Assembly: GCA_021826065.1 (NCBI GenBank)
Contig: JAKADY010000006.1
Span: 1 to 64,000, forward strand
DNA length: 64,000 nt
Direction of reading: 5' to 3'
Source of the DNA: Pseudomonadota bacterium
GTDB taxonomy: Bacteria; Pseudomonadota; Gammaproteobacteria; Burkholderiales; Thiobacillaceae
The stretch's first letter is position 1; each line of letters begins with the position of its first letter. The notes under the pieces are model-generated. The model saw only the letters and a program-made list of their open reading frames with translations, did not search any database and was not told the origin of the DNA. The translations under genes were made by a program, and so were the position numbers. Positions 26,187 through 33,889 of the stretch are shown here, one piece after another.

Positions 26187-27086
26187 GGTGGGGGTTCCTC
26201 GGAGAACGGTCGCCTTCCCGGTCGGGGCTTGGCGCGGCGGGGAAGACGGACGCCGCGTGGCAGAAAGATGTCGGTCGAACTCGGCGAGCACCGCGGGGAG
26301 CGTGGCCACCCTGTCGGCCAGCCCCGTCTCGACGGCCTGCGGGCCGAAGAAGAGCGCGGCCTCGGTCGCGCGCACCGCGTCCTCGGGCAGGCCGCGCATC
26401 GCCGCCACGTGCGCGACGAAGAGCGCGTGGAGCCGGTCCACCTCGGCCTGCAGCGCCGCGCGGGCGGCATCGTGTAGCGGCTCGTGCGGCGAGTAGTCGT
26501 TCTTGCGCTCGCCCGCGGTGATCGCGGTGTAGCGGTAGCCGTCTTGGGCGTCCTTGACCGACTGGTCGACGTGCAGCGCGATCACGCCGATCGAGCCCAC
26601 GCCGCCGGTCTCGGTGACGAAGAGCCGCTCGGCGGCGCAACCGATGGCGTAAGCCGCGGAGAAGGCGGCGTCGTTGGCCACCGCCCAGACCGGCTTGAGG
26701 CCGGCCGCCTCGCGCACGCGGCGTGCGAGCTCGAAGCACCCGCCGGTCTCGCCGCCGGGTGAGTCGATGTCGAGCACGATGCCGGCAACCAGAGGGTCGC
26801 CAAGGGCTGCCTCCAGCCGCGCGCCGATCTCGGCGTAGCTCGTCAGCCCCGAGGCCGCCTCCAGCCCCAGCGTGCGCTTGACCAGGGTGCCGTGGATCGG
26901 CAGGACCGCGATCGAGCTTGACGCAGACGCCGCAGGGTTCGGGGCCCTCGGCAGCGGCGGCGCGAGTGCGACGTCCGGCGCGGTGAGATGGAGGCGCTCG
27001 GAGAGCACCGCGAGGATCACGTCGAGCTTGGCGCGCTGGACGAGCAAGGGCGTGCCAAAGAGCCGGGAGGCGAGATGGGGCAGCAT
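25863..27086 (-). CDS. S49-family phage head maturation protease with C-terminal scaffold
   Basis: 407 residues. The N-terminal two thirds form a SppA-like serine protease: IVLDIDSPGGETGG, the nucleophile Ser in AFSAAYAIG and a Lys in TAGERKNDYSP match the Ser-Lys dyad of S49 peptidases such as lambda gpC. The C-terminal about 107 residues are helical, Ala/Glu-rich and begin at an internal ATG with its own Shine-Dalgarno sequence. Placement between portal and decoration protein is as in lambda. Confidence 0.9.
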   Translation of the reverse strand: MLPHLASRLFGTPLLVQRAKLDVILAVLSERLHLTAPDVALAPPLPRAPNPAASASSSIAVLPIHGTLVKRTLGLEAASGLTSYAEIGARLEAALGDPLVAGIVLDIDSPGGETGGCFELARRVREAAGLKPVWAVANDAAFSAAYAIGCAAERLFVTETGGVGSIGVIALHVDQSVKDAQDGYRYTAITAGERKNDYSPHEPLHDAARAALQAEVDRLHALFVAHVAAMRGLPEDAVRATEAALFFGPQAVETGLADRVATLPAVLAEFDRHLSATRRPSSPPRQAPTGKATVLRGTPTMTDTPSETLGVDEAAALVAEARREVAQSAQAIAELCLLAGCPERAAEFIAAGRTEAEVRRALIEARAAHSMESAVRSTHAPNDWAAPGADPAASPVVAAVKKLVTRE

Positions 27087-27091
27087 CGGTG

Positions 27092-28570
27092 TCAGTCCTG
27101 AAGTTCGGTGTCGGGCGCAGGTGTCGGCACCAGCCTCGATGCTTGGTCGTGCCGCGGATCCGAGTCGAAGACCAGCCCCAGTTCATCGGCGCGGGCGTTG
27201 TCCGCCGCGATCTCGCGGTCGATGTCCTCGGCGTCGTAGCCGTAGGCCGAGATCGCCTCCGAGCGGCTCATCAGCCCTGCGCGGATCGCGAGCTTGAGCG
27301 CGTTGAACTCCTTCAAGGGATCGACCCACTGCCAGCCCTGCGGGATCCACTTGGCGGCCTGGTACGCGCGCCGGCGGCGGGCGTAGCCGGGCAGGCTCAG
27401 CGCCCCTTCGAGCACGGCCTGCTCCATCCAGGCCCGCCACACCGGGCGGCACAGCTGGTGCACGATCACCCCGTGCTGGATGGCCTCGCAACGGCGGCGG
27501 AACTCCAGCAGCCCCGCGCGGATGGACGAGTAGTTCACCTGGGTGAGATCACCGGTGAGCATCTCGTAGGTGATGCCCATGGCGGCGGCCACCGCCCGGA
27601 ACTGCTGGCGCATGAACTCGCCGTAGCTCGCGCCCACGTCGGCCGGCGCCGAGAACTTGATGTCCTCGCCCGGCTCCAGGATCTGCAAGGTGCCGGGTTC
27701 CAGCCCGGCCAGTGCCGCACCCTGGGCGTCCGGCAGCCCTTCGCCCATCAGGCTGTCCTCGGGCGCGAGCCGCGTGATGAAGCCGGCGAACATCGCCGCG
27801 GTCTTCTTGCGCACCAGTTCCGCGTCGTCGTACTGGTCGAGCTCGTGCAGCTTCACCAAGGCGCGGGCGAGCCAGGGCTCGCCGCGGATCTGCCCCGGGC
27901 GCAGCGGACGGAACAGGTGGATGACCTCGTCCGCCGGCACGCGCACGGTCTCCATGCCGCTAGTGCCGGACATCGGCGCCAGGCTTCCATCCCCAGGGTG
28001 CGAGCGGGTCAGGTGATAGGCCACGCGCCGCCCGAGCCGGTCGAACTCGATGCCGGCGCGGATGACGTGACCCGAGGGCAGGTCGCGGTTGAGCGTCGTC
28101 GGCAGGTGTTCGGGCTCCAGCACCTGCAGCTGCAGGCCCACCGGCAGACCGTCCTCCGGGCGGCGCCAGCGCAGGCGCACCAGCGCCTCGCCGCCTTCGA
28201 GCATCGCGCGGCAGGCCAGCGCCTGCAGGCCGTAGAAGTCGGTGAGTCCTGCGGCGTCGGCCTCCTCCACCCAGTCCCACCATAACGCGTGGATGGCCTC
28301 GCGCACGGCCGCATCAGTCACCATGCTCTGCGGCTTGATGCCGGTGCCGATGGCATTCGCCACGAAGGCCTCGATGCCTGCGGCCGCCCAGGCGTTGCGC
28401 CGCGCGAGATCGCGGCTCTTGGCGCGCAGCTCGCCCTGGGTGGAGGCGAGCGCCGCGACCGCCCCGGGGTTGCCGACCTGCCAGGCCACGGCCCTACGGC
28501 CGCCGCCCACGCCGTCGTAGGTGGGGCTCGTGCCGAGCAGCCGGCGCTTGAGGGTATGCCACCAGCCCAT
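27092..28570 (-). CDS. phage portal protein, lambda family
   Basis: 492 residues from ATG 28570 (MGWWHTLKRRLLG), which overlaps the gpW stop. SRDLARRNAWAAAGIEAFVA, NAIGTGIKPQS, GEALVRLRW and GEPWLARALVKLHELDQYDD are classic lambda gpB-type portal segments; QVNYSSIRAGLLEFRRR is also diagnostic. It forms the dodecameric DNA entry ring of the capsid. A long in-frame extension upstream of the ATG is not coding. Confidence 0.94.
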   Translation of the reverse strand: MGWWHTLKRRLLGTSPTYDGVGGGRRAVAWQVGNPGAVAALASTQGELRAKSRDLARRNAWAAAGIEAFVANAIGTGIKPQSMVTDAAVREAIHALWWDWVEEADAAGLTDFYGLQALACRAMLEGGEALVRLRWRRPEDGLPVGLQLQVLEPEHLPTTLNRDLPSGHVIRAGIEFDRLGRRVAYHLTRSHPGDGSLAPMSGTSGMETVRVPADEVIHLFRPLRPGQIRGEPWLARALVKLHELDQYDDAELVRKKTAAMFAGFITRLAPEDSLMGEGLPDAQGAALAGLEPGTLQILEPGEDIKFSAPADVGASYGEFMRQQFRAVAAAMGITYEMLTGDLTQVNYSSIRAGLLEFRRRCEAIQHGVIVHQLCRPVWRAWMEQAVLEGALSLPGYARRRRAYQAAKWIPQGWQWVDPLKEFNALKLAIRAGLMSRSEAISAYGYDAEDIDREIAADNARADELGLVFDSDPRHDQASRLVPTPAPDTELQD

Positions 28571-28791
28571 CACGTCCCCTTGGTCGTGTGAAGGCGGATC
28601 TGCCGCGGTGCGCCGGGCCACAGCCCCGTGGCCACGGCCTGCTCGAAGAGGTCGCGTTTCACCTGGCGAATAGCAGCTTGCAGTTCCTCCACGCTGCGGT
28701 ACTCGACCGTCTTGTCGCCGAAGCTCACGCGCTTCTCGCCCTTGGCGAGTGCGGCTTGCAGGGCCTCGAGGTCGGCTTGGGTGTAGGCCAT
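28570..28791 (-). CDS. phage head-tail joining protein, gpW family
   Basis: 73 residues. YTQADLEALQAALAKGEKRV and SFGDKTVEYRSVEELQAAI are a typical gpW domain. One-base overlap with the gene upstream and adjacent to portal downstream, as in lambda-like operons. It fills the connector after DNA packaging. High-confidence small protein despite its size. Confidence 0.9.
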   Translation of the reverse strand: MAYTQADLEALQAALAKGEKRVSFGDKTVEYRSVEELQAAIRQVKRDLFEQAVATGLWPGAPRQIRLHTTKGT

Positions 28792-29183
28792 CAGCGGTAG
28801 ACCACAAGGTCGATCTCGGGGGAGTCGGCGAAGGACGCCGCGGTGGTCGCGCAGCCCACATCGACGTGCGTCGGCGTCTTCTCGTCGGCGGTCGCGCGCA
28901 CGATCAGCAGCCGCTGCGTGCCGGTGTTGGTGCTGCTGCGGGCCACGCCCACCCAGGCATAGTTCGCGTCCGGCAGCGGGCTGGCGAAGTGCACGCGGTA
29001 GCGCCCTGCGGCCAGCCGGGTGACCGAAGCGACGTTGTGCGCAGCACGCACGACGACCTGGTTGCCGACATAGCCGAAACACACCCAGGCGCGCGCCAGA
29101 CCCGGGTGGTCGGCGCCGACCTTGACCTTGACCTCCCGCCCGATGCGGCCGGCCAAGGCGGCGATGCGCGCAGCCAGACTCAT
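28791..29183 (-). CDS. phage fibre-like protein between terminase and portal, short form
   Basis: 130 residues beginning MSLAARIAALAGRIGREVKV, an amphipathic helix shared in pattern with the next gene (MSLTTRIESLVIRVAQEFND). The rest is beta-rich (GRYRVHFASPLPDANYAWVG) like the C-terminal domains of some tail fibres and appendages. The one-base overlaps on both sides suggest co-translation. Which virion part it belongs to cannot be told from sequence. Confidence 0.55.
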   Translation of the reverse strand: MSLAARIAALAGRIGREVKVKVGADHPGLARAWVCFGYVGNQVVVRAAHNVASVTRLAAGRYRVHFASPLPDANYAWVGVARSSTNTGTQRLLIVRATADEKTPTHVDVGCATTAASFADSPEIDLVVYR

Positions 29184-29674
29184 CAGAGCAGCGCCCCTTC
29201 GAAGATCGCGACGAAGTCGGTGTCGGTGTCGCCCACTTCCACGCTCGATGCGGCACCGATGTTGCTGCGCGCCTGGGCCTGCTCGGTAGCCGTCAGGGTC
29301 TGCGCCGCGTCGAAGCGCACGCGGTGGTTGACCGCGGCAAGCAGCGCGTCTAGGCCGCTGGTGCCGTCTTGCAGCAGCTGCTGGATCTCCAGCAGCGTGT
29401 CGTAGGCGGCATCGGCCCCGCCCAGGATCTCGGCCTTGAGCGTGTCGAGCAGCGTGACGATCTTGCTTGACGAGTAGGTGCTGGTGGTGGCGACCTGGGT
29501 GTCGTCGATCGCTCCCGAGGCCACCACCGCGGCCTTCAGCTCGTTGATGGCCGCCACCAGACTGGACTTGTCGGTGGTGGTGAGGTTGGCGAGATTGCCG
29601 GCCTTGGCGCGGACGTCGTTGAACTCCTGCGCGACGCGGATGACCAGGCTCTCGATGCGGGTGGTCAGTGACAT
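29183..29674 (-). CDS. phage fibre/appendage-like coiled-coil protein
   Basis: 163 residues. After the shared N-terminal helix comes LTTTDKSSLVAAINELKAAV and TYSSSKIVTLLDTLKAEIL, then QTLTATEQAQARSNIGAAS: repeated text typical of phage tail-fibre/neck-appendage shafts (the 'SSLVAAINE' and 'QARSNIGA' motifs). The unusual location, immediately after the terminase, suggests a head- or neck-attached fibre, or a horizontally acquired cassette. Confidence 0.6.
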   Translation of the reverse strand: MSLTTRIESLVIRVAQEFNDVRAKAGNLANLTTTDKSSLVAAINELKAAVVASGAIDDTQVATTSTYSSSKIVTLLDTLKAEILGGADAAYDTLLEIQQLLQDGTSGLDALLAAVNHRVRFDAAQTLTATEQAQARSNIGAASSVEVGDTDTDFVAIFEGALL

Positions 29675-29686
29675 AGCGTCTCCTCG

Positions 29687-31660
29687 TCAGGACAGCCAGC
29701 GGCTCTTGATCACGCGCCGGCCGGTGTTGCGGTTGCCAGAAACACCCAGGCCACCTCGATGGGTGGCCTCGGTGATCGATTCAGTAGGTGTTTCAAGGGC
29801 TGGCGGACTGGCCAGCCCCAGTTGCCGCTCCAGTTCGCGCCAGTGGCGCTCCTCGAAGCGGTCGAGACCGCTCGCTGCCGCGGCGGCGCGGGCGTACACG
29901 TAGCAGTCCAGCGCCTCGTTGCGCTCGCGTAGCTTCTGCCACTCGCGCACCGGAAAACCATTCCTGTCGCGGCGGGTGATCAGTTGCTCGGCGCAGAGCT
30001 GCTGGATGAACTCGGCGTCGATCTTGGGCAGGTGGACGAATCCGGCCGGGTAGGTCACCGTCACGCCGTCGTCGGCCACCTCCGCGCTCTGGCGCAGGTG
30101 GTTGTAGAACTCCAGCTTGGCGAGCCCCACCGCGACCGCATACACCTTGATGCCCCGGCGCAGCTTCTTGCCCGCCTGCGAGACATCGACCGCCGTCGGT
30201 GTGCCGATCAGGGCTGCGCCCCCCATCGAACCCGTCCGCACGCCCTTGACCGCCATCACCCGCGCGTCGCGGCAGGCGCGCACGAAGGCGTAGGCCTCCT
30301 GTGTCGCAAAGCCGGTGTCCAGCGCCAAGCGGGCCAGCGGCATGGCCGCGCCCGAGGCATGGGTCCAGGTCTCGGCGAGCATCCCGCCCAGCGCCTTCCA
30401 CACCGCATCCCGTGCGGTGTCGCCCATCAGCACCCGGTGCTCGATGAGCCAGGCCTCCTTGCCACGCCCGAAGGCCCAGACCGAGACCTCGATGCGGTCC
30501 TTCTGCACGTCGGCGCCGGCGGTGAGCAGCAGGCCGCCTGCGGGAATGGTGCCGATGGCATAGTCCTCGCGGCGCTCCAGCAGGCGTTGCCAGTCGGGCG
30601 CTTCGCCCTCCTCGACCCAGGTCTCGCCGAGCTCGGTGTTCTTGAAAGTCTTGATGGCAGCGGCCGATCCCGACTCTTTACTGACGGCGGCTTCCCACGC
30701 AGCGGCGATCTCGCACCAGGCGCGCCAGCCCAGCGGGCTGTACAGCGACGACAGATGAAACCCCGCCGTCTTGCCCGAGCCTTCCGCCGTCGCGCGCCAC
30801 TCGCCGTGCTCCAGCATCCAGGTCTTGTGGTGCTCGGCGATCGCCGTCTCGCACGATTCGCAGACGTAGGCCGCCGTCTCGGGCCGGCCCTTCTCCCAAC
30901 GCAGTTGCTCGAAGCGCAGCCACTGCCGGTGCGAGCAATGCGGGCAGGGCACGAAGTAGCGGCGCTGGTCGCTGGCCTCGTACTCACGCTCGATGGCCGA
31001 GGCGCCCGCGATCGTCGGCGTCGAGACGATGAAGATCTTGCGCCGCGCAAAGGTGCGCGTGCGCGCCTCAGCGAGCGAGATCGCATCGCCCTCCCCCTCG
31101 ACATCGAGCGGGTAGGCGTCCACCTCGTCGAGAAAGAGATAGCGCACCGGCATCGAGCGCAGGCCCACCGCGCTGTTCGCGCCGGTCATCACCAGCACGC
31201 CGCCACGAAACTCCTTGGCGAGGATGGTGTTGCCCGAGTCGCGCGAACGCGCCGGAGCGATGAGTTCGCAGAGCACCGGCGACTCCTCGATCAGCGGGTC
31301 GATGCGCTGCTTGGAGTTGCGCTTGGCCATCTCCACGGTGGGCCACACCGCCATCATCGGCCCGGGGGCGTGGTGGATCACGTAGCCGATCCAGTTCGAG
31401 CCGGTCTCGGTCGCGCCCACCTGCGCGCCCTTCATGAACACCACGCGCTCGACGGGCGAGGTCGGCGACAGGCAGTCCATGATCGCCTTCAGATACGGCG
31501 TGCGGCTGGTGCGCCAGCGCCCCGGCTCGCTCGAGGCCTTGCTCGACAGCACCCGGTGACGGTCGGCCCATTCGGAGACGGTGAGCAGCGGGTCCGGCGT
31601 GAGGCCCTCGCGCCAAGCGCGCTCGATGACGTCCCAGCCCTCATAGGCGAACTCGTCCAT
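29687..31660 (-). CDS. phage terminase large subunit (GpA family)
   Basis: 657 residues from ATG 31660. VVFMKGAQVGATETGSNWIG supplies the Walker-A-like adenine/P-loop region of lambda gpA terminases; RYLFLDEVDAYP is Walker B. A CPHC ... CESC zinc-binding pair (about residues 230-265) and ALDTGFATQEAYAFV in the C-terminal nuclease domain are also typical. It cuts and packages phage DNA with the small subunit encoded just upstream. Confidence 0.95.
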   Translation of the reverse strand: MDEFAYEGWDVIERAWREGLTPDPLLTVSEWADRHRVLSSKASSEPGRWRTSRTPYLKAIMDCLSPTSPVERVVFMKGAQVGATETGSNWIGYVIHHAPGPMMAVWPTVEMAKRNSKQRIDPLIEESPVLCELIAPARSRDSGNTILAKEFRGGVLVMTGANSAVGLRSMPVRYLFLDEVDAYPLDVEGEGDAISLAEARTRTFARRKIFIVSTPTIAGASAIEREYEASDQRRYFVPCPHCSHRQWLRFEQLRWEKGRPETAAYVCESCETAIAEHHKTWMLEHGEWRATAEGSGKTAGFHLSSLYSPLGWRAWCEIAAAWEAAVSKESGSAAAIKTFKNTELGETWVEEGEAPDWQRLLERREDYAIGTIPAGGLLLTAGADVQKDRIEVSVWAFGRGKEAWLIEHRVLMGDTARDAVWKALGGMLAETWTHASGAAMPLARLALDTGFATQEAYAFVRACRDARVMAVKGVRTGSMGGAALIGTPTAVDVSQAGKKLRRGIKVYAVAVGLAKLEFYNHLRQSAEVADDGVTVTYPAGFVHLPKIDAEFIQQLCAEQLITRRDRNGFPVREWQKLRERNEALDCYVYARAAAAASGLDRFEERHWRELERQLGLASPPALETPTESITEATHRGGLGVSGNRNTGRRVIKSRWLS

Positions 31661-32202
31661 CAATCGACCCGAACCTTGAGTTCCCCGAGCTCGGCGAGGT
31701 GCTCGCGCACGGCGGCATCCAGGGCCACGTGCAGGGTGTGGGCCTCCACGCCGAGCCGGGCCGCCATCTGCGCCGAGATCCGCGCCGGCCAGTTGAGCCA
31801 AGCGTCGCGCTCCGTACGGGCGAGCTTGAACACATGCGCGATGGCCTGGTGGCGATCGACCAGTTCGCCCTTGAGGCGGGCCAGCCGCACCTTGTTGGTC
31901 TGCGCCTTGACCACCTCGTTGACCGTGCGCGCCTGCACGAGCGTGGTGCCGCCTGCGGGCAGGCCGGTGGCGAGGTTGGGGGCCGGATCCCCCGCCACCC
32001 GCACCTTCACGGTCCGGGAGCCCGTTCCCGCCTTCGGCGGCTCGGAGTTCCGGGTCCAGTCGCGGTCGGCCCGGTCTGGGTCGATGGTGCCGTCCGCCTC
32101 GGGCGTGATGCGTCCGGTGCGGATGGCCTTGTGTACGGCGGTGTCCGATACCCCACGGTGGCGGGCGTAGGCGCGAATCGACAGTCCCATGGTCTCCATC
32201 AA
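31660..32202 (-). CDS. phage terminase small subunit
   Basis: 180 residues; starts at 32202 or, more likely, the third Met at 32190 (MGLSIRAYARHRGVSDTAVH). The N-terminal HTH (RAYARHRGVSDTAVHKAIRT) binds the packaging site, and the C-terminal part is helical, ending in EHLAELGELKVRVD. One-base overlap with the large subunit. The gene marks the left end of the long late operon and faces away from the early operon. Confidence 0.75.
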   Translation of the reverse strand: MMETMGLSIRAYARHRGVSDTAVHKAIRTGRITPEADGTIDPDRADRDWTRNSEPPKAGTGSRTVKVRVAGDPAPNLATGLPAGGTTLVQARTVNEVVKAQTNKVRLARLKGELVDRHQAIAHVFKLARTERDAWLNWPARISAQMAARLGVEAHTLHVALDAAVREHLAELGELKVRVD

Positions 32203-32229
32203 GCATTGGCGCCGTCCCGCTCGGATTCC

Positions 32230-32260
32230 GCTTGGCTTCGCTCGGGAACAGCGCGTTCAT
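32230..32260 (+). promoter_or_regulatory. leader repeat R1 before DUF6900 gene
   Basis: TTGGCT (32232-32237), a 17-nt spacer and GTTCAT (32255-32260), 35 nt before the 32296 start. GCTTGGCTTC and CAGCGCGTTCAT are conserved in all plus-strand copies. The arrangement looks like an extended promoter with consensus spacing. Confidence 0.55.
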
Positions 32261-32295
32261 GTCATCACCATCAACGACACCCCGAGGAGAAGCAC

Positions 32296-32484
32296 ATGAC
32301 CGAGCAAGCCGAAAAGGACATCGACCGGCAACTGCAGCAGATCGCGCTGGATCACCTGTTCATCGACACCCTGGAAACGCGCAACAGCGACCGGCTGGAC
32401 TTCCACGAGGTCAGCGTCTGGGCCGTCAAGAGCGCCTTGATGGCCGCCTACCAGGCAGGCCGGCAGGCCGCGCGACAGGGCTGA
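32296..32484 (+). CDS. DUF6900 small protein
   Basis: 62 residues: EKDIDRQLQQIALDHLFIDT then LETRNSDRLDFHEVSVWAVK, matching the DUF6900 family found in conjugative elements and phages. The ribosome-binding site GAGGAG lies 9 nt upstream. First gene of the four-gene plus-strand early block, each with its own copy of the leader repeat. Function unknown; the family is acidic, possibly a protein-protein adapter. Confidence 0.75.
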   Translation: MTEQAEKDIDRQLQQIALDHLFIDTLETRNSDRLDFHEVSVWAVKSALMAAYQAGRQAARQG

Positions 32485-32500
32485 GAAAGCAGCGGAAAGC

Positions 32501-32531
32501 GCTTGGCTTCTCCAGAGAACAGCGCGTTCAT
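32501..32531 (+). promoter_or_regulatory. leader repeat R2 before DUF3489 gene
   Basis: GCTTGGCTTC then ACAGCGCGTTCAT. TTGGCT (32503-32508), 17-nt spacer, GTTCAT (32526-32531), 34 nt before ATG 32566. The intervening sequence ends in GAAGGAG, the ribosome-binding site. Confidence 0.55.
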
Positions 32532-32565
32532 GACCACACCATCAACCATCACGAAGGAGCATCAG

Positions 32566-33138
32566 ATGAGCACCATCCAACTCACCCCCGCCCAGCACGC
32601 CATCCTGGCGTACGCCGTCGAGCACACCGGTGGCAAGATCGAGTGGTTCCCCGACAACGTGAAAGGCGGCGCCCGCAAGAAGGTGCTGGACGGCCTCTGC
32701 AATCGGGCCCTGATCACCACCGACGGCACCGACTGGTCCGTCGCCGCCGAGGGTTACGAAGCCCTGGGGCGCCCGCGTCCCGCGCCGGCGCCGGTGGAGG
32801 CAGATGCGGATCTCGAGGCGGAGGTCGCAGCCGCCGAAGCCACCTGGGCACCGCAGCGCGCCGAGACCAAGCCCCGCACCCGCGAAAACGAGCGCAGCGA
32901 AGTTTCGCGAGGCGAAGCCGAGAGGGTGCGAAGCACCCGGCAAAACAGCAAGCAGGCCCAAGTCATCGCGATGCTCCGGCGCCCGGAGGGCGCGACGGTG
33001 CGTCAGATCTGCGAACTCACCGGCTGGCAGGCGCACACGGTGCGCGGCACCTTCGCCAACGCCTTCAAGAAGAAGCTGGGGCTGACCATCACCTCGGACA
33101 AGCCCGAGGGCGGCGAGCGCATCTACCGGATCGCGTGA
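32566..33138 (+). CDS. DUF3489 domain protein
   Basis: 190 residues. The N-terminal LTPAQHAILAYAVEHTGGKI and the C-terminal KQAQVIAMLRRPEGATVRQI followed by WQAHTVRGTFANAFKKKLGL are diagnostic of DUF3489, whose C-terminal half is a winged-helix-like DNA-binding domain. A charged linker joins the two. These proteins often travel with DUF2924 and serine recombinases, as in this window. Likely a transcription factor of the element. Confidence 0.85.
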   Translation: MSTIQLTPAQHAILAYAVEHTGGKIEWFPDNVKGGARKKVLDGLCNRALITTDGTDWSVAAEGYEALGRPRPAPAPVEADADLEAEVAAAEATWAPQRAETKPRTRENERSEVSRGEAERVRSTRQNSKQAQVIAMLRRPEGATVRQICELTGWQAHTVRGTFANAFKKKLGLTITSDKPEGGERIYRIA

Positions 33139-33169
33139 TTCGAGCGGAATGGGAAGCCAAGCAGAAAAC

Positions 33170-33200
33170 GCTTGGCTTCCCGCGCCGGCAGCGCGTTCAT
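33170..33200 (+). promoter_or_regulatory. leader repeat R3 before the 70-residue protein gene
   Basis: TTGGCT (33172-33177), 17-nt spacer, GTTCAT (33195-33200), 36 nt before ATG 33237. It lacks the AACAGC seen in R1, R2 and R4 (GGCAGC here). Confidence 0.55.
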
Positions 33201-33236
33201 ACGGGTGTCGCAACCATCCACGCCAAGGAGCACAGC

Positions 33237-33449
33237 ATGAAACCCACCCGCGCCATCCTCACCCACAGCAACTACGACGCCGACGACTACGCCTACCTCA
33301 CCGCCAAGGGCTGGAGCGATGACGAAATCCTGGCCCGCTGGAGCGAAGAGGCTGCGCACGGCAACGGACCCTGCCACTGGGAAAGCGCGTCGGCCCGCGC
33401 CAAGCTGGCCGCCGTAACCGGTCGCCAACAGACGACGCGAGATGATTGA
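33237..33449 (+). CDS. small acidic protein of the early block
   Basis: 70 residues starting at ATG 33237, with CAAGGAG as ribosome-binding site. AILTHSNYDADDYAYLTAKG and WSDDEILARW suggest a compact helical protein; similar short proteins are annotated as hypothetical in mobile elements. No function can be assigned. Confidence 0.65.
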   Translation: MKPTRAILTHSNYDADDYAYLTAKGWSDDEILARWSEEAAHGNGPCHWESASARAKLAAVTGRQQTTRDD

Positions 33450-33455
33450 GATTGA

Positions 33456-33486
33456 GCTTGGCTTCCTGATCGAACAGCGCGTTCAT
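33456..33486 (+). promoter_or_regulatory. leader repeat R4 before the 122-residue protein gene
   Basis: TTGGCT (33458-33463), 17-nt spacer, GTTCAT (33481-33486), 34 nt before ATG 33521. The downstream ACGTGTGTCGCAACGATC is nearly the same as in R3. Confidence 0.55.
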
Positions 33487-33520
33487 ACGTGTGTCGCAAC
33501 GATCAACGAAGGAGACAACG

Positions 33521-33889
33521 ATGACCACAGCCAAAACGATCCCCGCCACCCGCAACGAAGCCTGGGGCTTCTGGGGCACGATGGACGCGCACGCGCAATC
33601 CGCCTGGCCCATCGCGATGAACGCCATCTCCGACGCCACGGGACAGCCCTTCGAAGCGGTGCGGGCCTTCCTCGACAGCCGCCACGGACGCCACTTCGCG
33701 GACGAAGTCCTCAACCGCAAGCATGCGGGCCATGCCCTCCACGACGCGATCCGCGCCGCCACCCGGCAGTGGATGGAATGGACCATCGGCCGCCAGACCA
33801 GCAAGGACTACGGTATCCCGCGCGGGCTTCCTTATCTGACCGGGTTCGTGATTCACTGCGCGATCGCCGACGAGTCGCTCGCCGCCTGA
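33521..33889 (+). CDS. phage/plasmid early protein of unknown function
   Basis: 122 residues from ATG 33521 with GAAGGAG ribosome-binding site. NEAWGFWGTMDAHAQSAWPI and ALHDAIRAATRQWMEWTIGR are conserved-looking helical segments found in hypothetical proteins of conjugative elements. Its 3' end overlaps the convergent methylase gene by 37 bp, so antisense interference is possible. Confidence 0.65.
   Translation: MTTAKTIPATRNEAWGFWGTMDAHAQSAWPIAMNAISDATGQPFEAVRAFLDSRHGRHFADEVLNRKHAGHALHDAIRAATRQWMEWTIGRQTSKDYGIPRGLPYLTGFVIHCAIADESLAA

Noticed and set aside
28571-28861. Upstream extension of the portal gene frame
   Set aside because: It overlaps the gpW gene, which has a clear domain, and is Arg/Pro-rich noise; ATG 28570 matches family starts.
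32226-33486. Minus-strand peptides beginning MNALF..EAK at each leader repeat
   Set aside because: All are complements of the repeated leader; the frames are short, diverge after the repeat and lack ribosome-binding sites.
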